Origin: CBDIHP01 sp965279195
Lineage (GTDB): Bacteria > Planctomycetota > Planctomycetia > Isosphaerales > Isosphaeraceae
Reading direction: 5' to 3'
NCBI GenBank assembly: GCA_965279195.1
Contig: CBDIHP010000048.1
Location: 543,888 to 607,887, forward strand
DNA: 64,000 nt
Each line of letters starts with the position of its first letter. Within the stretch, counting starts at the first letter, position 1. This document shows, one piece after another, positions 25,287 to 34,789 of the stretch. Below the pieces are notes generated by a model, which saw only the letters and a list, made by a program, of their open reading frames with translations, was not told the origin of the DNA and ran no database searches. A program made the position numbers and the translations under genes.

Positions 25287-25640
25287 TCACTTTCTCTTCA
25301 CCTTGTACCCCAGGGCCTTGAGCGCCGACTCCACCGCATCCAGGTGCTCCCCCTGGATCTCGATCTGCTCGTCCTTGACCGTCCCCCCCGCGCCGCAGCG
25401 GGCCTTGAGCGTCGCGGCCAGGGCGACCAGGTCGTTTCCCTCGGCCGGCAGGCCCGAGACGACCGTGACCACCTTCCCCTTCACCCGCTTCTCCCGGCCC
25501 ACCCGCGCCGTCTGCTGCTCCGGGGGGATCCGCAAGGGCTCCACCGCCGGCGGCGGGCACTCGCACTCGGATTCCAGCTTCCCGCAACGCTCGCACGTCG
25601 GCGGGCGGTCCCACTGCGTCCCGGCGAACAATCGACCCAT
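25287..25640 (-). CDS. YciH/SUI1-family translation initiation factor-like protein
   Basis: A 117-residue protein. The C-terminal domain is a SUI1 fold: KVVTVVSGLPAEGNDLVALA, then the basic/glycine loop CGAGGTVKDEQIEIQGEHLD and the terminal ALKALGYKVKRK. The N-terminal part carries a four-cysteine knuckle, CERCGKLESECEC, likely to bind zinc. Bacterial YciH is related to eIF1 and may influence start-site fidelity, but it is dispensable where studied. ATG 25640 begins MGRLFAG, which fits the family; residues upstream do not. It may be co-transcribed with the DinB gene 54 bases upstream. Confidence 0.9.
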   Translation of the reverse strand: MGRLFAGTQWDRPPTCERCGKLESECECPPPAVEPLRIPPEQQTARVGREKRVKGKVVTVVSGLPAEGNDLVALAATLKARCGAGGTVKDEQIEIQGEHLDAVESALKALGYKVKRK

Positions 25641-25694
25641 TGTCAGGTTCCGACTTGAGAGAATGAAAGAAACCAAACGTCTTCGGCCTTCGAT

Positions 25695-26231
25695 CTACTG
25701 ATTCTGCTCCCGCGTGTACCTCGGCTGCACCGCCACACCCAGCCGCGATCGCTTGCTGTAGAGGTGCCGTAGGTGATGGTCCAGGTGGCTCGCGGTCGTC
25801 ACCACGAGCTCGGCCAGCGTCACCCGCCCGCGCGTGGCGTGCTGGCCCACGCGGGCGAAGTCCGACGCGTCCAGGCTGCGCAGCACCCGCGTCATCGCCT
25901 TGCGGTTCAGGTCGAACAGATCCACGCACAGGTTGACGTCCACGTCGTGCGAGCGCAGCCGCTCGACCCAGGCGGTCTCGTCCGCGTAGGGCAGGGCGGG
26001 GTTCTCCTCGGCGATGACCCACTTCATCCGGTTCGAGAGGATTTGGTCCGAATCCGCCAGGTGGCCGACCACCTCCGCGATGCTCCAGGGCTCCGGGCCC
26101 GGGCGGGCCTGGAGCTGCTCCGGCGTCAGGTCGCGGACCGCCAGCCGCAGGACGTGCCCGCCGACCTCGTACCGCTCGATCAACGCATCAAGCGCACTCG
26201 ACGGGCTCGGATTGATGACGTTTCGGATCAC
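25695..26231 (-). CDS. DinB-like four-helix protein
   Basis: A 178-residue protein of the DinB/YfiT superfamily. The helix RYEVGGHVLRLAVRDLTPEQ is followed by WSIAEVVGHLADSDQILSNR, where a His occupies the usual metal position. TASHLDHHLRHLYSKRSRLG near the C-terminus supplies the HxxHH metal ligands. Such proteins are metal-dependent thiol transferases or hydrolases, often of unknown substrate. Its start overlaps the stop of the upstream unknown gene by four bases (ATGA, 26228-26231), so the two are translationally coupled. Confidence 0.85.
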   Translation of the reverse strand: MIRNVINPSPSSALDALIERYEVGGHVLRLAVRDLTPEQLQARPGPEPWSIAEVVGHLADSDQILSNRMKWVIAEENPALPYADETAWVERLRSHDVDVNLCVDLFDLNRKAMTRVLRSLDASDFARVGQHATRGRVTLAELVVTTASHLDHHLRHLYSKRSRLGVAVQPRYTREQNQ

Positions 26232-26773
26232 GATGGTTTCGTCCTGTTCGGTTTCGATGCCTTGCGTTTGGGGCCGGGCGACAGATCATCCCTGCGCCAG
26301 ATGGCGAGCTGGGTGTTGGGGTATTCCAGGAACCAGATCTCTTCCTCGACCCCCAGCTCCTCGGCGAACCGGTGGGCCACGAGGTGGTTCACCACTTCGA
26401 GCGACGCCGCCAGGAAGTCGGTCGTCGGATCCGGCTGAAGGTTCGGCCCGAAGTCGTGGAAGATGAATCGGATGACCAGGACCCGCTCGTCGATCGGCCC
26501 GTTCGGCGAGAGGTACCGGCCGTCCATCTCGTAGATCGAGTACCCCCGCGACGCCTCGCACAGGGTCCGGACCCACGTCGACTCGTCGAAGTCCGGATCC
26601 GCCTTCCTCCGCCTCGCGATCGACTTCTTCACGAACGGAACCGCCCGCACCGCCGCCTCGCGGAACAGGTCCTCCAGCACCTCCTGCACCTTGCCGAAGT
26701 AGCCCAGCTTCTTCGGCAAGATCACCTCATACATCCTCGCCCTCTTGGGCCCCACCTGATGATAACGCGCCAT
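26228..26773 (-). CDS. Hypothetical protein coupled to the DinB-like gene
   Basis: A 181-residue soluble protein, basic at both ends. The N-terminus reads MARYHQVGPKRARMYEVILP and the C-terminus KRKASKPNRTKPS. The middle contains REAAVRAVPFVKKSIARRRK and a helix SLEVVNHLVAHRFAEELGVE, then EIWFLEYPNTQLAIWRRDDL. No family was recognised. It is first in a likely three-gene minus-strand operon with the DinB-like and YciH genes, with a four-base overlap to the former. Co-expression with a DinB-like enzyme suggests a related but unknown role. Confidence 0.72.
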   Translation of the reverse strand: MARYHQVGPKRARMYEVILPKKLGYFGKVQEVLEDLFREAAVRAVPFVKKSIARRRKADPDFDESTWVRTLCEASRGYSIYEMDGRYLSPNGPIDERVLVIRFIFHDFGPNLQPDPTTDFLAASLEVVNHLVAHRFAEELGVEEEIWFLEYPNTQLAIWRRDDLSPGPKRKASKPNRTKPS

Positions 26774-27279
26774 CTCCTACGGCCCCCCGGGGAGGTCCGG
26801 TCGTCCGTTCCCTCCCCCTCCAGTCTACCGACCCATCGCCGCGAGGCCACCAAGATTTCGCCCAGCCCCTTGTCCTTCAACCCTTTGCGTTCCGCATCCC
26901 GCCAAACGAGTGGACCCCACCACCCCCTAACGGGTAGAGGCCCGACATCCCAAGCCACATTCGCCATCCCCAGCCCGGAACGGGCGACCGTCCGAAGCCA
27001 GGGGCGTTCGCCCCGGAATACCGTTCGACGTGGAGCATGCCCGGCGGATGCATGCGGATCGGGTCATAACGGAAGCAGTGCGGAAAGCGCGGACAGACGC
27101 TGCCTTGGCCCCTCGACCCCGGTGTTGGCCCCCGGGCGGTACTGGCCACAGAAAATTCAAATGTGTCCCTGCCAAATCCTTGATTTCGTTGGATTGCAGC
27201 GGGCGACAGGGTTATGGTGTCCGGTTCGCCATCCCGCGTTTCGCGGGAGGCCCTCCCATCGCGCGACGGAGCCCCTGCC
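26774..27279. other. Divergent intergenic region upstream of a PEP-CTERM gene
   Basis: About 500 bases lie between diverging genes. No RNA gene or operator was recognised. The sequence near 27010-27035 has a superficial likeness to parS but lacks the CACGTG core. The final 120 bases are AT-richer and probably hold the promoter of the PEP-CTERM gene. Confidence 0.4.
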
Positions 27280-28110
27280 ATGCGACGCCTCTCCTACGCA
27301 TGCCTCGCCCTGGTCCTGCTCGCGACGCCCGCCTCGGCCAGCATCATCCTCTTCGAGGCGGCCGGGCCCGACGCCGCGTCGAACACGGCCACCCGCGACG
27401 CCTTCCGCGCGGCCGTGGGCGGCGGCAGCGTCGCAGGGGCCAATGGCTCCTTCGGCGGCCTGCGTCGCGAGATCAACTGGGACGGCGTCCCCGACGCCTT
27501 CTCCGATCCCAACCCGCTCCCCGGCAACTTCTTCAACGTCAACTCGCCCCGCGGCGTCGTCCTCACCACCCCGGGCACGGGATTCCTCGTCAGCGCCAGT
27601 GCCGGCGGGAGCGCCCCCACGCTGTTCGGCTTCCCGGCCGATTTCCGCACCTTCAGCCCGCAGAAGCTCTTCACGGCCGTCAACAGCCCGATCACCGACG
27701 TGAACTTCTTCCTCCCCGGCACGACCACCGCGGCCACCACCAGCGCGTTCGGCGTCATCTTCACCGACGTCGAGGTGGCCAATCTCACGAAGGTCGAGTT
27801 CTTCGACCAGAACAACGTCCTGATCTTCAGCCGCTCCGCCCTCGTCTCCGGCAACCAGGGGCTGAGCTTCCTCGGGGGCGTGGCCGACGCCGGCGAGCGG
27901 ATCGGCCGCGTCCGGATCACCTCGGGTGGCAACACGATCGTCGCCAACGGCCAGCTCGGCAATCCGGTCGATGACGTCGTCGTGATGGACGACTTCCTCT
28001 ACGCCGAGCCCACCATCCAGCAGGCGGTCCCCGAGCCCTCGAGCCTCACCCTGGCCGCCACCGGCGCGCTGGGCCTCGCCGGGCTCGCCTGGCGCCGCCG
28101 ACGGGCCTGA
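27280..28110 (+). CDS. PEP-CTERM sorting domain protein
   Basis: A 276-residue exported protein. It has a signal peptide (RRLSYACLALVLLATPASAS), then a beta-rich body (FGVIFTDVEVANLTKVEFFD). The C-terminal sorting signal VPEPSSLTLAATGALGLAGL is followed by AWRRRRA, i.e. a VPEP motif, hydrophobic helix and arginine cluster. PEP-CTERM tails are processed by exosortase, and the protein is usually surface- or matrix-associated. The body resembles lectin-like PEP-CTERM proteins whose function is unknown. ATG 27280 directly precedes the signal peptide. No exosortase gene lies in the window. Confidence 0.87.
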   Translation: MRRLSYACLALVLLATPASASIILFEAAGPDAASNTATRDAFRAAVGGGSVAGANGSFGGLRREINWDGVPDAFSDPNPLPGNFFNVNSPRGVVLTTPGTGFLVSASAGGSAPTLFGFPADFRTFSPQKLFTAVNSPITDVNFFLPGTTTAATTSAFGVIFTDVEVANLTKVEFFDQNNVLIFSRSALVSGNQGLSFLGGVADAGERIGRVRITSGGNTIVANGQLGNPVDDVVVMDDFLYAEPTIQQAVPEPSSLTLAATGALGLAGLAWRRRRA

Positions 28111-28137
28111 TCTCGCCCCGACGCCGCCCCGCAGGCG

Positions 28138-28839
28138 TCAATACCCCCGCCGGACCTCCTCCGACATCACAAACGCCTCCTCCTGCGCCCGGGTGACCTC
28201 CTCCGGCACGCCCACGGCCAGCATCATCGAGTTGATGACCCGCGACTTCGACGGGTCGGGCTCGGGGATCTCGGCCTTGTGGAGCACGCCCAGGGGGTTC
28301 TTGAGGACCGGGTCGTGGGGGAGGCAGGAGTTGTTGATGAGGACGATCCGGCTGTGACCCGGCGGGGCGGGGGGGACCTCGGTGACGTAAGGCGCCAGGC
28401 GCTCTTCCCCCGCCCGGAACATCGGGTTGAACTCGTCCAGGAACCGCCGGGGCTCCAGCCCGAGGTCGTGGGCGCAACGCGTATAGTCCGCCATCGCCAG
28501 CCGGCTCACGACGGTCGACGGTTCATACCCCAGCACCAGCAACGACCTCTCCGGCGCCCCATCCAGATGAAACCGCGTCGTCACCTGCTGATCGAACCGC
28601 CCCAGCGACCGCACCACGAACCCCTCCAACCCCCTGCGCCCCGCCTCCGCATTCAACCCATCCCGCACCCCCAGCATCGCCCGCCGCAACCCCGTCGAAT
28701 GCACCCCCGCCCCCAGATCCAGTACCCAGAACCCCGGCCCCCCAAACTCCGTCCGCCACACCGCCTCAAACCCCGGCCCCATCACCGCCCCAATCCCCTC
28801 CGCCCCCGGCCGCGCCTCGAACCACGACCGATCCACCAT
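28138..28839 (-). CDS. Hypothetical protein
   Basis: A 233-residue protein starting at 28839, which follows GGGAGAGGATC (a good ribosome site). Visible segments are MVDRSWFEARPGAEGIGAVM, FWVLDLGAGVHSTGLRRAML, VTTRFHLDGAPERSLLVLGY and HSRIVLINNSCLPHDPVL. The spacing of conserved-looking Asp, His and Arg (RFHLDGAPER, INNSCLPHDP) is compatible with an enzyme, perhaps 2-oxoglutarate-oxygenase-like, but I cannot name a family. It converges with the PEP-CTERM gene, with only 27 bases between the stops. Confidence 0.65.
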   Translation of the reverse strand: MVDRSWFEARPGAEGIGAVMGPGFEAVWRTEFGGPGFWVLDLGAGVHSTGLRRAMLGVRDGLNAEAGRRGLEGFVVRSLGRFDQQVTTRFHLDGAPERSLLVLGYEPSTVVSRLAMADYTRCAHDLGLEPRRFLDEFNPMFRAGEERLAPYVTEVPPAPPGHSRIVLINNSCLPHDPVLKNPLGVLHKAEIPEPDPSKSRVINSMMLAVGVPEEVTRAQEEAFVMSEEVRRGY

Positions 28840-29196
28840 GATCCTCTCCCATCCCCGCCCTCGGATTTCCCATCCCGCCGCCCGCCATCGCAACAACCCA
28901 CCACCATCCTACCGCCCTCCCCAAGCCCTGGAAGGGCGGAAGATGGTAGCCCAGGGTGGCAACCCTGGGACGGCGAACCACGCAAACACCAACGGCTCCC
29001 ACCGTTGCCCTTCCCGGCTTCTCTGTCCGGGAGGATTGTTTAATGCCATCCTCCGGCCCCGAACTGTTCGCCGCAGCCCGGTGATTGTCTCTTTTGTGTC
29101 AGTTATTAGATTTCATATAGTTGATCGATTATTTTTGATGATTACTGCCTTCTGTGTTTGCTTTTATGTTGAACCAACTGGCTGACTTTAAGGGGA
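28840..29196. other. AT-rich intergenic region next to the interrupted kinase
   Basis: About 360 bases. From about 29080 to 29190 the sequence is far more AT-rich than the rest of the window (for example TTATTAGATTTCATATAGTT). It marks the boundary of a block whose base composition differs from the surroundings. No gene or repeat was recognised. Confidence 0.45.
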
Positions 29197-31611
29197 TCAC
29201 TCGGTCACCGGCCAACCACCGATCTGCTTCAGTCTGTCTCGGCGTTCAAGCCACTCTGGATTGTCCAAGACACGGATGCGGCCCGATTCGGACAGAGTCA
29301 ATCCTGTACTTACCTCAACCCAGGTAGCAACACGTTCAAGGTCGTCGGGGAGTGCTTGTGGAACATTCTTGACCATGGCGGTTTTATCTACTCCACAAGT
29401 TATGACTCTCTTTCCATCTGGACTGAACCCCGTATGCCATACGCGTCCTTGGTGGCTAAGAATCTCGCCCATCGGCAGCCCAGACGAGGCATCCCAGAGC
29501 CTGACCTTTCCATCCTCTGTTCCAGTCAGAACGGTTTTTCCATCCGGACTGAACGATGCCCACCAAACGGCACTTCCTTGAGAGATCAAGGAAACGCTCA
29601 ACGCCCCGCTCTCAACACTCCATATTCTGGCCTGGCCATTTTGGGCTGCTGTTAATAAACTCAAAGAGTCGGGGCTAAATGCAACAGAAGTGACACCATC
29701 TGGATGAGAGAATATTTTGGGAATCGGCTCGCCAGTCCGAGCATCCCAGAGTCGAGCGGTACGATCGTAGCAAGCGGTTGCCAAGTATCGACCGTCAGGG
29801 CTAAAAGTCACACCATAAACTTCATCTTGGTGCTCCATAACTCTGCCCTTCAGTTGTCCATCTTCAGTGCTCCATAATTTGGCTTTCCGGTCGAACCCGG
29901 CGGTAGCAATCGACAAGCCGTCTGGACTAACGGCTACTCCCCAGACCGCCCCTTCATGAGTCATAGGAGATCCAAGTTTCTGACCGTTGTTGGTGTTCCA
30001 GATTTCCGCCTTTCCATTATCACTTGCAGTAACGATACTGTTTCCATCTTTGCCAAAAGCAATTCCCCAAACCCATGAATCAAGAACTATGCTATCTCTC
30101 AGTTGAAGGCCGGTTGAGCTATCCCAAAATCGAACGGTTTTGTCATGACTTGCAGTGGCAATAGTCGCACCGTCAGGACTAAAAACGGATTGAAGTATTT
30201 GGTCATCGTGCTTTAATTTGAGCTGATTCGCCTGTCTGTCGAACGCAAGGTCCCAGAGTCGGGCTGATCGATCGTGACTACCGGTTAATAAGCTATCACC
30301 ATTTGGGCTGAACTTCAGGGCTCGAACACCACCTTGGTGATAAAGTGCTCTGCCGTACGGATTGCCGGTCGCGGTTTCCCACAAGCGAGCAGTTGAATCC
30401 ATGCTGCCGGTTGCAAAGTACTCGCCGTCGGGACTGAACGATGCGGCGAGAATCCATCCATTGTGTTCCGTAACTCTTACTGTTCGCCTTCCACTGCTCA
30501 TGTCCCAAACGTACGCGTTTGATTCTTGTCCACCAGTCAATAGTCGCCGCCCATCTGGCCCAAAATCAACCGACATTACCATGTCATTGTGTTTGAGTGA
30601 TGTGATTTTTTCTTTGAATGTTGACAGGTCCCAGAGTTTGGCACTTCGGTCATATGAGCCTGTTAGTAGACTTCTGCCATCGGGGCTGAATGCAACCGAG
30701 GAAACCGGGCCTTCATGCAGCATTTCACCACCAATTCTTTTTCCAGACCTCATGTCCCAAATGCGAGCGGCTCTATCGCTAGATCCTGTTGCAATACAAT
30801 CATTACTTGGTGAAAACTCGACTGACATCACGGCTCCTGGTTGTTTGAAAGAATGCCTCGTTGATGTGCCGGTCGTTGTGTTCCAAACTCTAGCGACGCC
30901 ATCGTCACAGCCAGTTACAATCATTGTTCCATCCGAGCTAAACTCAAGTGAAGACACTGTTTTTGAGTGTTTGAGTTCGATATTTTTCGATTGGCCGGTC
31001 GAGGCATCCCATAGACGTGCGGTTCTGTCGTCGCCACCCGTGGCAAGTAGTTGGCCATCTGGGCTGAATGCAACTGCACGAATGCGATCAGAATGACTGA
31101 AAACAGCCTTCAGTTTCGGCAATCGTTCTTCCCACGCCGCGATGCTCGCTCTTGCACTCTGTTCTCTACCTACTCCGCGGTTCCCGGCTGCCTTTGCCAT
31201 ACGCCAACTCTCCACCATTCGCAACAAACCAACACCGATATCGCCTTTCTCGCAATCCGCTCGTCCGCGATCATATTCAAGTTCTGCCAGGCGTAGATTC
31301 GACTCATGGATGGTCTCGGCTTGATTCAAGGCGAATGCAATCGATACGCTTACAGCCGCCGACAGAGCCAACGCCGTTGCAAATAGTGAGCTTGCCAAGA
31401 TGGGGTTGCGGTGACACCATCGCAAACTGCGTTCGGTGGAGCCAATAGGACGAGCGAGGATGGGTTCGTCATCTATGAAGCGACGGAGGTCGTCGGCAAG
31501 TTCGAGGGCATTCTTGTACCGCCGATGGGGATCTTTCTGAAGGCAGTTGAATGTTACTGTCTCGATGTCGCGGGGGATGCCGGGTACGAGACGGGACGGG
31601 GCGATATGAGC
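29197..31611 (-). pseudogene. Ser/Thr kinase-WD40 gene, C-terminal part (split by an IS element)
   Basis: Directly inside the IS border (31611) the frame reads APSRLVPGIPRDIETVTFNC, then LQKDPHRRYKNALELADDL. This is the end of a planctomycete-type kinase domain. A membrane helix follows (LASSLFATALALSAAVSVSI). Then come fourteen WD40 repeats that I could count by eye, each with an AFSPDG-type strand and a terminal WD, enough for two seven-bladed propellers. The N-terminal kinase lobe is at 32888-33782. Together the parts give about 1,100 residues, like the intact kinase at 1587-4910. Codons here are clearly AT-richer than in neighbouring genes. The split should abolish the fusion, though the WD40 half could still be translated from an internal start. 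Confidence 0.85.
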
Positions 31612-31646
31612 TGAGCCCCGAAATTTGGTCCAGCCGTTATGGGAGT
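31612..31646 (+). repeat. IS left inverted repeat
   Basis: TGAGCCCCGAAATTTGGTCC followed by AGCCGTTATGGGAGT. It matches the right end with 32 of 35 bases; the differences are at positions 11, 12 and 24. Confidence 0.9.
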
Positions 31647-31676
31647 CTCCCGGTAGAGTAGCCCCGGGAGGGCACC

Positions 31677-31952
31677 ATGCGGAAGCGGCATTCGGCGGAG
31701 GACGTGGCGAGGCTGATCAAGGAATTCGACCGCGAGCTGGCCAGGGGGCTCACGGTCGCCGACGTCTGCCGCAAGGCGGGCATCGCCGAGACGACTTACT
31801 ACCGCTGGAGGCAGCGCGACGCCCCCGAGAAGGACCGCGCCGAGCGACGCTGTCGCGAGCTCGAGGCCGAGGTCGAGCGGCTGAAGCGGATCGTAGCCGA
31901 CCTGATGGTCGACCGACAGATCCTCCAGGACGTCGCCAAAAAAAAGTGGTGA
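31677..31952 (+). CDS. IS3-family transposase OrfA
   Basis: A 91-residue protein with an N-terminal helix-turn-helix (SAEDVARLIKEFDRELARGL, then TVADVCRKAGIAETTYYRWR) and a leucine-zipper-like helix (CRELEAEVERLKRIVADLMV). OrfA binds the element ends. It ends in KKKW directly after an A8G run (31938-31946), the usual site where ribosomes slip by -1 to make OrfAB. The ATG follows GGGAGGGCACC. Confidence 0.93.
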   Translation: MRKRHSAEDVARLIKEFDRELARGLTVADVCRKAGIAETTYYRWRQRDAPEKDRAERRCRELEAEVERLKRIVADLMVDRQILQDVAKKKW

Positions 31953-32812
31953 CCCCGGCCCAGCAGCGCGCCGTCGCCGGCTACCTCGTCGAGGAGCGAG
32001 GGCTGTCCCAGAGGCACGCCGCGAGGCTCATGGGGCGGTCGCGTTCGACCCTGCGCTACCGGCCCCGGCCCCGCCCCGACGAGCCGCCCCTGATCCGCGA
32101 GATCCGCCGCCTGGCCCGGCGGCACCCGCGCTTCGGCTACCGACGGGTCCACCGCATGCTCTCGCGCGGGGGCTGGTCGGCGAACCTCAAGCGGGTCCGC
32201 AGGCTCTGGCGTGACCTCGGCCTGACGCGGCCGATCCGGCGGAAATCCCCCAGGAAACTCGGCCCCAAGCCGGGCTCGGCGGCCAATGCCTGCGCGGCCA
32301 GGCCGGCACAGTCGCGCAACGACGTGTGGACCTGCGACTTCATCCTGGACCGCACCGCCGACGGACGCCCGCTCAAGTGGCTGACCCTGGTGGACGAATA
32401 CACCAGGGAGCTGTTGCTGCTGCACGCCGCCGCGGCGATGACCGGCGGCGACGTCCGCCGGGCGATCGCGCGGGTGGCGGGCCGGCGGGGATTGCCCCGC
32501 TCGATCCGCAGCGACAACGGCTCGGAGTTCGTCTGCGAGGCGCTGACGGGCTGGCTCAAGAAGGCGGGGACGGAGCCGATCCCGGTGTCGCCGCGGAGCC
32601 CGTGGCAGAACGGCTACATCGAGTCGTTCCACAGCCGGCTGCGGGACGAGTTCCTGGAGCGTCACGAGTTCGAGGACGTGGCCGACGCCCGCGCCAGGGC
32701 CTCGTGGTTCGTGCGCGAGTACAACACGGTCCGGCCACACAGCTCGCTGGGCTACCGGACCCCGAGGGAATTCGCGGAGTCGTGCGAGGTCCGGCCGGGC
32801 GAGAAGGCGTGA
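31677..32812 (+). CDS. IS3-family transposase OrfAB (made by -1 frameshift) / OrfB
   Basis: After slippage at the A8G run (31938-31946) the frame continues VVTPAQQRAVAGYLVEERGL to the stop at 32812. Alone, OrfB could begin at the GTG at 31946. It contains the HTH_21-like part (RRHPRFGYRRVHRMLSRGGW) and an rve integrase core with the DDE triad: D in WTCDFILD, D in SIRSDNGSEFV and E in PWQNGYIESFHSRLRDE. The C-terminus NTVRPHSSLGYRTPREFAE is typical of IS3. All catalytic residues are present, so the element may be active. Confidence 0.92.
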
Positions 32813-32852
32813 GGATTGTCAGTCCGGATCACATGAACAAAATCCGGTGAGA

Positions 32853-32887
32853 ACTCCCATAACTGCTGGACCAAAAATCGGGGCTCA
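32853..32887 (-). repeat. IS right inverted repeat
   Basis: Reverse complement: TGAGCCCCGATTTTTGGTCC followed by AGCAGTTATGGGAGT. It pairs with 31612-31646 with three mismatches. Confidence 0.9.
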
Positions 32888-33782
32888 GCCCAATAGGTTC
32901 GGATGTCTTAACCTGCTGGAGTGTGTCAAGGACCGTTGCCCCTCGGAATGGAGGGCGGCCGGTCAGGAGTTCGTAGAGAATAGCGCCCAAGGCGTACAGG
33001 TCGGCTAGGGGGCCGACATCTTTGGTCTTGCCCTCTGCTTGCTCGGGTGCCATGTAACTGGGCGACCCCATGATGGCATTTGTTGCGGTCAGTCCGGAGG
33101 CGACACCCAGACACTTTGCAAGGCCGAAGTCGGCGACCTTCGGCGTTCCATCACCAGAAAGCAGTATGTTGCCGGGCTTGAGGTCGCGATGCACCACCCC
33201 GGCGTTATGCGCCGATGCCATTGCGCGGGCAAGGATCTCGACCAACCGGGCCGCGATGCGTGGTGGCTGAGGGGTATTGTCGAGCCGGTCGGCTAGACTG
33301 CCGCCTGGAATATACTCCATTTCGAAGAACGGGTGGCCGGCGTGTTCGTCGATGTGAAAGATCTGCACGATGTTTGGATGCTGGATCTTGGCAACGGACT
33401 CAGCCTCGGCCAGGAACCGTATCGCCGCCTCGGGCCCGGAATGTTCGCTCGCAAGGATCATCTTGAGCGCGACGGTCCGGTTCAGTCGGACCTGCCGCGC
33501 CTTGTACACCACCCCCATACCGCCGCGGCCGAGTTCGCCTTCGATCTCGTAACCAGGAATTGTCGGCACGGGGGCAGATGCTCCTCTACCCGAATCCGTA
33601 ACCCTCAGTTCATTCGAGGTCGTCCCATGATCCAGCGTCTCATTCTGCAAGGGGGCATGAGCCTGGGTGAGTTCCATAGTTTTGTCGCGAGCCGAGTCAT
33701 TCTCGGAAGCCGTTGGCTCATCAGGTGACATGGCTTCACTCGTTAACAGCGTAATGGTGCTCTCAGGCCATCGCGTCCTCAT
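32888..33782 (-). pseudogene. Ser/Thr kinase-WD40 gene, N-terminal part (split by an IS element)
   Basis: This is the upstream part of the interrupted kinase. About 75 residues of Ser/Glu/Thr-rich leader precede the kinase domain. The domain has IEGELGRGGMGVVYKARQVR, VALKMIL, HRDLKPGN, DFG and YMAPEQAEGK, all catalytic residues being intact. Coding continues to QQVKTSEPIG, after which the frame runs into the IS. The truncated product, about 317 residues with an IS-encoded tail (LSPDFWSSS), lacks the final kinase helices, the membrane anchor and the propeller. It might be made but should not be a normal kinase. ATG 33782 and the in-frame ATG at 33731 are both possible starts. Confidence 0.85.
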
Positions 33783-33955
33783 GAACCATGTTACTACAGG
33801 AGTTGTTCCTCAGTCATCCGGGGAGTGGGCTGCAGCATATCGGTTGGATGACTCCTGAATGCAAGGGGCTCGATTTGGCGCATCGGTGATCGTGACCTAC
33901 TCCTTTGAACAGGGAACTCGGTCTCGCATGCCCCATCGGGAGTCGGACGTTGAGC

Positions 33956-34789
33956 ATGCCCTACGACGCGACGACCAAGGCGCTGATCGAGATCGCTCCG
34001 GCCGATTGGCTCGACCTGATGGGTTGGCGGGGCCGGAAGCGGGTGGAACTGGTCGATGCGGATTTATCGACGATCACCAAGATGGCCGACCGCGTCCTGC
34101 GCTTGCCGGGGCGGCGGCCGTCGCTCGTGCACATGGAATTCCAGTCGAGCCGGGATCCGCACCTCGTCTATCGGCTTCTTGGTTATAATGCGCTTCTGAT
34201 CGAACGGCACAGGTTGCCGGTCCGTAGCGTCGTCGTGCTACTGAGACCCGAGGCGGACGGCCGGGAACTCAACGGGCGATTGACGATGCCGGGGTCGATC
34301 GACTTCGAGTACCGGGTGATCCGGCCCTGGGAGTTGCCGCTGGAGCGGATCCTGGCGTGCGGGGTGGGGGTACTACCCCTCGCACCGCTGTCCAACCTGC
34401 ATAGGGCGGATCCGTCGGACGTGGTGCGTCGAATGGACCGGCGGTTCCGGGCTGAGGCGGCCCCGGGGCAGTTGGAGCGGCTCTGGGCCGCGAGCTGGGT
34501 CCTGATGGGTTTGAAGTATCCGGCCGCTCTGGTGGACGAGTTGCTGAAGGGGGTTGGGGCGATGAAGGAATCGAGCACCTGGCAGGCGGCGGTCCAGGAA
34601 GGGGTCCAGCTCGGGCAGGTCGAGGAGGCCCGGGGGCTGGTTCTGCGACTGGGCGGCAAATGGCTCGGCGAGCCGGATCGGGCCACGAGCGACTTCCTGC
34701 GCGAGCTGGACGACCGCGAAAAGCTGGAGACGATCGCCGAACGGCTGCGCGACGCTCGGACGTGGGCGGATGCTCTGCGTGGGTCGTGA
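33956..34789 (+). CDS. Rpn/PDDEXK-family nuclease (transposase-like)
   Basis: A 277-residue protein. The N-terminal nuclease-like domain contains ELVDADLSTITKMADRVLRL and then VHMEFQSSRDPHLVYRLLGY, in which the E-x-Q of HMEFQ follows the pattern of Rpn-like PD-(D/E)XK enzymes. The C-terminal half is helical (LVLRLGGKWLGEPDRATSDF, then REKLETIAERLRDARTWADA), matching the tail of this family in Planctomycetes and Cyanobacteria. Such proteins promote recombination or act as accessory nucleases and are abundant in these genomes. ATG 33956 (MPYDATTKALIE) was chosen; residues encoded further upstream are not family-like. It lies next to the IS-disrupted kinase. Confidence 0.8.
   Translation: MPYDATTKALIEIAPADWLDLMGWRGRKRVELVDADLSTITKMADRVLRLPGRRPSLVHMEFQSSRDPHLVYRLLGYNALLIERHRLPVRSVVVLLRPEADGRELNGRLTMPGSIDFEYRVIRPWELPLERILACGVGVLPLAPLSNLHRADPSDVVRRMDRRFRAEAAPGQLERLWAASWVLMGLKYPAALVDELLKGVGAMKESSTWQAAVQEGVQLGQVEEARGLVLRLGGKWLGEPDRATSDFLRELDDREKLETIAERLRDARTWADALRGS

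Larger units (their letters stand above)
31612..32887 (+). mobile_element. IS3-family insertion sequence (1,276 bp)
   Basis: A complete element bounded by 35-base imperfect inverted repeats that begin TGAGCCCCGA (three mismatches). It contains overlapping orfA and orfB with a -1 frameshift signal. Both transposase halves look intact. It is inserted in a Ser/Thr kinase-WD40 gene on the opposite strand. The flanks share only a 2-base GC direct repeat, so no clear 3-5-base target duplication was found. After excision in silico the two kinase parts are out of register by one base, which implies a small indel at or after insertion. Confidence 0.92.

Noticed and set aside
27015..27035. Third parS-like sequence (GTTCGACGTGGAGC)
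   Set aside because: Lacks the central CACGTG and has further mismatches; likely chance.
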